In this document: one piece after another, positions 56,633 through 64,000 of the stretch
How the letters are laid out: every line of letters begins with the position of its first letter
Position numbering within the stretch: position 1 is the stretch's first letter
Notes under the pieces: generated by a model
What the model saw: the letters and a program-made list of their open reading frames with translations, nothing else
Told to the model about the DNA's origin: nothing
Databases searched by the model: none
Translations under genes and position numbers: made by a program
Assembly (NCBI GenBank): GCA_001600635.1
Contig: BCKL01000007.1
Span: forward strand, 768,303 to 832,302
Direction of reading: 5' to 3'
DNA: 64,000 nucleotides
DNA from: Leucosporidium creatinivorum
Lineage: Eukaryota > Basidiomycota > Microbotryomycetes > Leucosporidiales > Leucosporidiaceae

Positions 56633-59600
56633 ATGCCCGCACCGCAACGCTCCTTTGACAAGGACAGCTCGGCTTCGTCGCCTGGACGTGGCCGTGGCCG
56701 TGGAGGCTCGTCTCGCGGCAGCGCTGGACGAGGAAGAGGAGGATCAACTGGACGCGGAGGCGGCGGCGCCGGTCGTCGCGACGACGACGAGAGGCCCAAG
56801 AAGGAGCCTTTCAAGGCCAAGGAAGGGTTCATCGCCTCGGGATTGAAGGCCTAGTGAGTCTGGCAACTCTCTGCACCGTTCTAGCGCTAGTTGCGTTTTT
56901 TTGCGGCGTTGCGCAGAGCTGACTTCGCTCTTGTTCCGCGCTTTGCAGCACCGAGGCTGCCGAAGCAGCTGCTTCCAACAAGAAGGAGGAGATTTCTGAA
57001 GGTGAGCAGCGCCCCAGCGCGCCGACCGAGGTGCATAGACGGATCGCTGACCCGCTTTCGCTTCCTCGTGCGCTTTCGCTTCGGCTCTGTCTCGCTGCAG
57101 GATGGAAGGACAAGACTACCACCCAAACCACCCTCCATCTCACACATCTCCCTCCTAATCTCACCTCACCCCAACTCACCCTCATCTTCTCCTCCTACGC
57201 TCCCCTCCGTTCCGCCTTCGTCGTCTCGACTTCAGCGGGCCCCAAGGCCGGCCCTGTCGGTTCTTCAGCCAACGCCATCGCTACAGGACCAGGACGTGAT
57301 CGCACTGGAAAGTCGACCTCACGAGGCTTCGGATACGTCCGCTTCGTCCTGCGCACCGACGCCGACAAGTGTATCGAGGACTGGGGAGGCAAGACCGGCA
57401 TCCCTCGCAGCGCCGTCAAGGATATGGAGGGCGCCGAGGGTCTCGAGAACGTCGAGTGGGACAAGCTGTGCGGCCGAGATGGCATGAAGATGGGATGGGC
57501 CAAGAAGAAGCTCAAGGAGGGCGAGGTCGCCGAGGGACCCAAGGAGAAGCGCGAGAAGAAGCCCAAGGTGGAGAAGCCCGTGCCCGAGGACGTCGAGGAG
57601 GAGGAGAGGCAGCCCAAGTGGCGGCCAGGAATCTTCGACCATGCCGCTGCTCGAACCGTCATCGTGCAGGGCATTCCCCTGCCTCTGACCGAGGAGGAGA
57701 TTGCCGCCGAGAAGGCGGCCAAGGCAGCCAAGATGGACGTCGATGGCGAAGATGAGGATGGCGAGAAGGAGGAAGAGAAGGAGGAGGATACCGAGGCCAA
57801 GGATGGCGAGGATGGCGAGGGAGAGGGAGACGCCGAGTCGGGCAAGGCGATCGACTGGAAGAAGGCCATCAAGCAGAAGGCCAAGAAGAGCGGAGAGGTG
57901 GAGGATGTTCAATGGCCCGTGGTTCTGCCTTCGGGCGAGAGCGTTGGTGCGTGGTATTTCCATCTCGGCGCCCCTTTGCCCCACTGACTCGCCTTCGCCG
58001 TGCAGCTCTGGTCGTCCTCTACTCGCCTCGAGATGCGCACGCTCTCATGAAGAAGCTCAACAACCACGTCTTCCGCGGTATCGTCATCAGCGCTGCCGTC
58101 AAGAGTTCTTGGGACCTCACTCAGCGTCTCGGTCGCGCCAAGGGAGGAGGACGACTCGTCGTTCGCAACCTCGGCTTTGACGTATGCTACGATTTCTTGT
58201 GACGCCGAGTCAGCCTGCTGATCTCTTCGCGCTTGCAGGTCACCATCGCCGACCTCCGCACCGTCTTCTCCCGCTTCGGATCGCTTCACTCCATCACCCT
58301 CCCTCAAGATTCGGCTGGCAAGCCTCGCGGTTTCGCCTTCATCTACTACATCACCAAGTCGGAGGCTGAGAAGGCGCTCAAGGCTATCAACGGCTCGCGC
58401 ATCTACGCCGGCATGGCCAAGGAGCGCATCGAGAGCGAGGGAGGCAAGGGCGGCAAGAAGAAGGAGGTGCGCGAGAAGAAGAAGGCCGCCGAGAAGGAGA
58501 TTGGTGGCGGAGGAGGAGAGAAGGGACGTCTTGTTGCCGTCGATTGGGCTCTCAGCAAGGACGACTGGAAGAAGGCGCAGGAGGAAGAAGCGGCTAAGAA
58601 CGCGCCGAGCGGTGACGAGGCCAGCGGCAGCGACGAGGAGGACAGCGATGAGGAGGAGGATAGCGACGAGGAGAACAGCGACGATTCGGACATGTCGCCT
58701 GTACCCGAGGGCGCCGATGAGGAGACCCCCGAGCCGGAAGCTCACCCTGACGACGACGATGACGACCTCGACGAGGAACCCAAGGGTCCTGCGCCCCCAA
58801 AGGGAACCACTCTCTTCGTTCGCAACATGTCCTTCGAAGCGACCGAGGCTGAGCTCTACGACCTGTGAGTACTGTGACACTCGGCGCGCGAGCTCCGCTG
58901 ACGGAGCTCTTGTATCTCTCCGTCCTCAGCTTCAAGGAGTTCGGACCTATTCGCTACGCTCGCATCGTCTACGACCCTACCACCAAGCGCTCGCGTGGAA
59001 CCGCCTTCGTCCACTTCTGGAACGACGAGGATGCACAGAAGGTCCTTTACGAGTCGGAGAGCCTCAACGCCGGTCTCTTCATCGGCGAGGTGAGTACTTC
59101 AGAGCCACGCCCTCCTACTTTCGGTTGCTGACCTCTTCTCCACCTTTCTCTCCCTCAAGACCTCGGACAAGAAGCAGCGTCAAGGCCAATCGCTCCTCAT
59201 GGCCGACCCCGGATCGTCCAAGGCCTCGAAGCTCACCCTGCACGGCCGTGTGCTCGCCGCCGTCGCCGCCGTCTCCAAGGACGACGCCGACAAGCTTCGC
59301 GAAGATCGTGACAAGAAGGGAGACGCCAAGACCGACAGGCGTAACCTCTACCTCATGCGCGAGGGAGGTGAGTAGAGCTTTCGCGATCTTGACCAGAGAG
59401 GTTCCAATCGCTGACCATGCTTCATCACTCGCAGTCATCTTCCCTTCCTGGGCCATCGCTCAAACCCTGCACGCTTCCGATATGGGCGCTCGTCAGGCCT
59501 CCTTCGACGCTCGCAAGGCCCTCCTCCGTTCCAACCCTTCCCTCTACATCTCTCGCAACCGTCTCTCCGTCCGTCAGATTCCCCTCTACGTCTCGGACGG

Positions 59601-60700
59601 CATGATGAAGCGCCTCGCCAACTACGCCATCAAGGAGTTCGACCGCGAGGTCAAGATGGGCCACCAGAAGGCCCTCACCGAGGACGAGCTCAAGGCGTTC
59701 GTTCTCGACGCCAGTGGAAACCCTCCTCCTCCTACCAAGGCCGAGCGCCTTCGCGGTGTACCCCCGAGCAAGGTCAGGCAGGCCAAGATCCTGCGCCAGG
59801 CGGATCGAGTCGACCCCCTCACCGGCCTCGGTCGCTCCAAGGGATACGGTTTCCTCGAAATGGGATCGCACGCCGACGCTCTTCGCGTGCTGCGGTGGGC
59901 CAACGCCAACAAGGACGTCGGTACCCTCTTCCGTGGCTGGTGGCGCGAGGCGCTCGAGAAGATGATTGAGAAGGTCGAGAACGGCGAGGGACCCGTGACC
60001 GGCAAGGGCGTCACCGTCAAGGAGAAGGAGGAGCGTTTGAGAAGGCTGAGGGAGAAGATGGACGAGTTGGTCGAGGAGGAGGAGCTCGCAGCAGGCAAGG
60101 CGGCCAAGCGCGAGGCCAAGGGCAAGACGACCGGCGAGGGAGGAAGGAGTGGAAAGTGCTTGATCGTCGAGTGTGAGTCTTTGCGGTTACTGTTTTGACG
60201 TGACCAAGCTCGCTGACCTGTCTCGCCTTTCCAGTCTCCATCGAGAACGCTGTTACTACCAAGCGCCGTGCCGAGAAGGCTGACCGAGCTCGCGAGCGCG
60301 CAAAGCGTACCAAGGTGCGTCTCATGATTTTGCTCTCACTCTACTAGTCACTGACTCCCTCTCTCGTTCATTCCTCTTCACTCATTTGAACCTACGACCC
60401 TCATCGTCCTCTCTTCGCCTCCCCTCGTCCCTCCCTCGTCCATCTCCATCTCGCTCCCGCTCTCACCAGGCTCGCGATGACGACGACTCTGACGCCGACT
60501 CTGACGCCGAGATGAACGACGAGGCAGCCACTCCCGCCAAGGGCAAGGGCGGCAACAAGAAGCGCAAGAACGAGGAGGCGAGCCCGGCGGGCAAGAAGGC
60601 CAAGGTGGAGGGCGAGGGAGAGGACAAGGAGGAGCGCAAGGGTGGGCTGAGCATCGGTGCCATCATGGGCAAGAAGCGGAGGCAGAAGGGAAAGAAGTAG
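56633..60700 (+). CDS. NOP4: Nop4/RBM28-like protein with four RRMs
   Basis: Ten exons (56633-56853, 56949-57001, 57101-57946, 58006-58181, 58239-58864, 58930-59089, 59160-59367, 59435-60172, 60235-60314, 60470-60700) give 1112 aa. RRM signatures: T-L-H-L-T-H-L-P with R-G-F-G-Y-V-R-F; R-L-V-V-R-N-L-G-F-D with R-G-F-A-F-I-Y-Y; T-L-F-V-R-N-M-S-F with R-G-T-A-F-V-H-F; and a C-terminal one with K-G-Y-G-F-L-E-M then A-L-R-V-L-R-W-A-N-A-N. The fourth RRM's R-W-A-N-A-N and the D/E-rich spacers are typical of Nop4/RBM28, a nucleolar factor for 27S pre-rRNA processing and 60S assembly. An RGG-rich N-terminus and Lys-rich C-terminus (K-K-R-R-Q-K-G-K-K) fit nucleolar RNA binding. Longer than yeast Nop4 because of acidic insertions. 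Confidence 0.87.
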
Positions 60701-61105
60701 TTTGCTCTTTCGGCCTAGCTTGATCCGCCGAGCTCTTGTAATTTCCCTCTCGGCTGTTCAGCATGGTATGGTCCTGTAGCGATGCGAGGCGAAATCTCGG
60801 TGCTCTAGTTATCACGACGCTTTGTAGCTATGTCGCTTGTTTGTAGCAGTACGACGCTGGCAGCGCTGCTCTCAGCCAGGTGCGAAGTGCCAACCTCGGC
60901 GCAAGCTTCTCTCGCGGTAGCGTCATCGTTTGCTACTCTTGACGCTCTGGGTACGTTATTAGGGAGTGTATCTCTCACTGGGCCACCACTCGCGTGCAGA
61001 TTGACCTACAGAAGCGCCACCGACGGGAGGAGAGGAGGCGCTTCTCGCAACGCTCGACCCTCGACCAAGTTCGAAGCAGCTTCCTTTCCCTCAGCTCATT
61101 CGACC
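60701..61105. promoter_or_regulatory. Upstream region of the 14-exon membrane gene
   Basis: 405 nt. The frame of the downstream gene stays open back to about 60830, so an earlier in-frame start is possible, but this part lacks exon features beyond openness. Confidence 0.4.
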
Positions 61106-62747
61106 ATGCCCTCGCTACCTCGAGTCTTCACTGGCTCCAGAGCAGCCTCAGTACACTCGGCTCGTGCTGAACCGTCTACGAGTCCTCCCCCTTCGCCAAC
61201 GCCCGCTCGACTCAAGATTGAACGGTCTTCCCCTCCTCCCGAATCGGCTAAAGAGGACGAACGACCGCTCCCGCATCGTGGATTCTCGCTCGCTGTACCT
61301 CCACATGGCAGCGGACTCCCTACGTTTCACCAGCAACGACGCGAGGAGGTGCCAGAGAGCGGGGGGATGAGCAGAGCGTTGAAGGAGAGACCGAGTCGGG
61401 AGACTATGCGGAGCAGGAGGAGGGTACTAAGCCCTACAGGAACTGCTGCTAGTGCTGCCAGGTGAGTAGCTGTCGCTCTTCTCTTGCAAAACGAGCTGAC
61501 GGGCGATGCGTCTTGCTTGTGAGGGCTGTAGCGCTGCTCCGTAAGTCTGCAGCATCTTACATTGCGCCTCGGAAGCTAAGAGCTCGCACCATGTAATAGA
61601 ATCGACTTTCACGACGTGAGTGCCATCCTCCGCCGAAGCGAGCTCGGCGATTGATCCAGCACGCTTTCTCGCGGCAGCTCGTTCAAATCTACCAGCTGGT
61701 CGCTGCGAGGAGATCTGTATTCGATAACTTGCTATGGCAGGTACCTGTAACCAGTTTTGCAGCTCATTCGTAAGCATCGCATAGCTAGCACTTCCTCTCG
61801 GCACAGCTGACCTCGGCGATGGCAGATTCCTCTTCCAGACGGCTCGTAGGTCCTTGTGATCGCCGATGGATACGCAAGCTGACCTGAGGTACAATCTAGT
61901 CGCTGGAGACACCTCTCAGGCTGCTCGGATCATCTCGATGGTGACTGAAGCTGCTCGGCGGACCCGGAGCCGAGCTGACGATCGCCTCCTGCAGGCCCTG
62001 TCGATCCTCATCACTGTATTAACGCTTCAGCTCTTTACTCGTCAACTTCAAGGTGAGCTGTCACTCTCGATTTAGTCCGACGACCTCGCTTACACCCTCA
62101 AACCTGCAGCCGAGGTGAGCGACGTCTACGCCGAGCGGTTCGCCGACGACGAAGCGAAAGCTGACCTGCTCCTGCAAGGCGGCCGATCACGCTTGGCTAG
62201 AGGGTGACTATCTCTCACCGCTCCTGTACGATCCTCGCTGACTCGCTTCTCTCTCAGACTGGGAGAAGCGGCACGGCGTCGACGAGCGAGACTGCGCGCA
62301 TGGTCAGCCTCTTCTGCCGTCAGAGGACGGAGCTTCTGGGCGAAGGCTGACACCTTGCATGAGCAGGTGCAACCTGGGCCAAGTATCGCTCGGTCCTTCC
62401 TCCTCGAGCTCGGCACTTCAAGGCTCTCGCCGCGGTTCGTGGTGAGTGCGAGTTCGCCGAGCATGCTTCATCGACGGTGCTGACGTCTACCACCACACAC
62501 AGGCTTCACGCTTTGGTCTAACGGCATGCTGTGAGCCTTGCTCTGCCGGAGAGATGGCTCTCTGACTGACTCGCCCTCTCCTCGCTGTTCGCAGGATCAT
62601 CGGCGCGGTCGCCCTCGGCGGTGAGTCGCAGCGTCTACTCGACCTAAACACAACGAGCCCTCGCTAAACAGTCTACTGCTACTCGTCACAGTACTCATCG
62701 CCTCGGCTCTCAACCCGACGACTTTCCAGAACTGCCAAAACGACTGA
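61106..62747 (+). CDS. Membrane protein of unknown family, 14 exons with micro-exons
   Basis: Fourteen exons splice in phase into 289 aa: 61106-61461, 61532-61540 (9 nt), 61600-61615 (16 nt), 61660-61769, 61826-61845 (20 nt), 61900-61940, 61995-62052, 62110-62114 (5 nt), 62179-62203, 62258-62302, 62367-62441, 62503-62530, 62595-62620, 62692-62747. After a Ser/Pro/Arg-rich N-terminal 115 residues comes D-F-H-D-H-A-F-S-R-Q-L-V-Q-I-Y-Q-L, then L-L-W-Q-V-P-V-T-S-F and two or three hydrophobic helices (I-I-S-M-A-L-S-I-L-I-T-V-L-T-L-Q-L and I-I-G-A-V-A-L-G-V-L-I-A-S-A-L), with W-L-E-D-W-E-K-R-H-G between. I do not recognise the family; the core looks like a small conserved integral membrane protein. 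The perfect phase over 13 introns argues it is real. Confidence 0.7.
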
Positions 62748-62885
62748 TTCTCGGCGAGCAAGATGGAGTGGCAGCGCAAGGGGCGAGGGTGGTCGAAATA
62801 CAAAGCATGCTTTATCCCAGTCTCAGTTCAAGTGTATCTACAACACTGCAGAGTCTCTAGATTCCCCTCACAAGACCTCTATGCC

Positions 62886-64000
62886 CTACAACTTCGCCCT
62901 CACTGGCTTGCTGAGCGCCGCCTCTGCCAGCTCTAGCACCTCCTGCGCCATTCCCCAAGACGCCTGATATCCAGCAGGACCAATACCGTACGCATGAATC
63001 ACAGTCGCTTGCCGTGGGGTTGTAGACTTGCTCAGCGCCGAGGTGGTGAGCGCCGACCTAATCGGAAGCTGAACGTGCTCCGCCTCGAGCCTTGGACCTC
63101 CCTCGCGCGAAGGGCGAAGACCGACGTTGTGGCGAAGGATCTGGATACCCTCCACGGTGCCGTCCGACGAAATGGCGGGCTCGATGGCGAGGCAGCGTTC
63201 GAGGATCTTGCGAGCGAGCTTTGGGTCTGATGAGAGGTCCCAGCTGCCGATGTGGTAGCATCCGCCACAGATTGCCTCTCCTCCAGGTCTAGGAATGATG
63301 TAGGCGGAGTCGGGTTCTGCGAGAGAACGTGGTGAGCGGCGAAGTGTGAGGAGGAGGCGGCGCCGAGCTCACGAGACGAGTCCATCGTGCAGCGCTTCAC
63401 GTCCGTCTTGATGAGAACCGTTTGTCCACGAATCGGCCGAACAGCAGCATCCTCGACTCCCGCAAGAGATTTGGCGCCCAAGCCCGTTGCGTTGACGACG
63501 AGGTCGACTCCGCCGAACGCCGAGAAGGCCTCGTCGAGGGAGAGCAGGTTCGCCCGCTCAAACACGACACCGGCGTCGAGGAGTCGAGACTTGAGCCAGA
63601 GGATGTATCGGGGTGCGTTGAGCGAGAGGGTGTCGAACGTCGCGCCGACCGAGTTAGGAGGGCACTCCTCGGCGGGCAGGACTCGGTACTGTTGCGGGAG
63701 AGGTCAGCTTTTGTCGTTTTGCCTATCCTGGGAGATTTAAGAAGCTCACGTTGTCGACGACGTTCTTATACCAGTGGCCAAGGAGGCCGCTCTCCTTTTG
63801 TGCGAAGCGCCGAGTTCCTCGAAGGGGCATTACGACTCCCGACGGCATCAAGGATTTGAGCTTGGAGCTGTGGGAGGTCGAGCGATCATGGTTAGATGAA
63901 ATGGGACCCTGGAGTGGCAGTGTCCAAGACATACAAGGTGGCCGTCTCCCATCGGCAGACATTCGCTTGCCAACCCTCCTCGTTGGGCTCGAACGCACAC
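62886..64000 (-). CDS. DAO1: D-amino-acid oxidase, 5' end outside the window
   Basis: Partial: the C-terminal part of about 300 residues is present; the gene continues past base 64000. Features: [30 protein letters not shown] (FAD contact), [17 protein letters not shown] (Tyr and Arg that bind the substrate carboxylate lie here and in [11 protein letters not shown]), then [15 protein letters not shown]. The last three residues are A-K-L, a type 1 peroxisomal targeting signal, as in the well-known yeast enzymes that end in SKL. It oxidises D-amino acids to keto acids with H2O2. Convergent with the 14-exon gene, 138 nt apart. Confidence 0.92.

Noticed and set aside
62110-62178. Read-through exon instead of the 5-nt exon
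   Set aside because: Reading on yields a frame that runs to a stop without the conserved W-L-E-D-W segment, while GTGAGC...CTGACC...TGCAAG is a good intron.

Overview
The window is nuclear DNA of a GC-rich, intron-dense fungus, most probably a basidiomycete yeast or relative (Pucciniomycotina-like red yeast is my best guess, by inference). Support: nearly every gene is cut by several 50-100 nt GT-AG introns with a CTGAC branch site just before a C(T)ACAG/GCAG acceptor; exons use G/C-ending codons; and the gene content is fungal (Zn2Cys6 regulator, Dal5-type MFS carrier, Mtc1, Bud21/Utp16, Nop4, Spf1, peroxisomal D-amino-acid oxidase). Gene models were spliced by eye from donors, acceptors and reading phase, so exon edges are good but not proven. 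I saw no tRNA, rRNA, CRISPR array, DNA transposon or retroelement.

Layout. (1) 1-322: a broken copy of the first exons of the MFS carrier found intact-length at 20-23 kb. (2) 1.3-12.1 kb: Mtc1-like gene, a very large low-complexity BAT2/PRRC2-like gene, and a RING/TRAF zinc-finger gene. (3) 12.5-36.1 kb: a contiguous catabolic-looking cluster of ten genes: SDR, ABM-domain protein, Old Yellow Enzyme, Baeyer-Villiger-type monooxygenase 1, Dal5-type MFS carrier, Zn2Cys6 regulator, cytochrome P450, second SDR, HSL-type alpha/beta hydrolase, Baeyer-Villiger-type monooxygenase 2. (4) 36.3-40.5 kb: one acidic Ser-rich protein of unknown function and a gene-poor stretch. (5) 40.5-62.9 kb: housekeeping block: P5A ATPase, Bud21/Utp16-like, peroxisomal nucleotide carrier, U5 snRNP WD40 protein, lipase-like hydrolase, F-box protein, a hydrolase-fold protein lacking catalytic residues, Nop4-like four-RRM protein, and a 14-exon membrane protein. 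(6) 62.9 kb to the right edge: 3' part of a D-amino-acid oxidase ending in the peroxisomal signal AKL.

How the cluster could work (inference): the P450 hydroxylates an alicyclic or terpenoid substrate, an SDR oxidises the alcohol to a ketone/enone, the Old Yellow Enzyme saturates the enone, a Baeyer-Villiger enzyme inserts oxygen to give a lactone or ester, and the HSL-type hydrolase opens it; the second SDR continues oxidation, the MFS carrier moves substrate or acid product, and the Zn2Cys6 protein regulates the set. This is the enzyme logic of bacterial carveol/carvone and menthol degradation, here gathered in one fungal locus. No polyketide synthase, peptide synthetase or terpene synthase is present, which argues for degradation rather than synthesis.

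Most notable oddities: the cluster carrier has lost the GT of its first donor while the fragment at the left edge keeps it; a 43-base C run sits directly behind the branch site of an Mtc1 intron; exons of 5, 8, 9, 16, 20 and 24 nt occur, one of them carrying half of a zinc cluster; and CGCCGA/TCGGCG hexamers recur beside branch sites.
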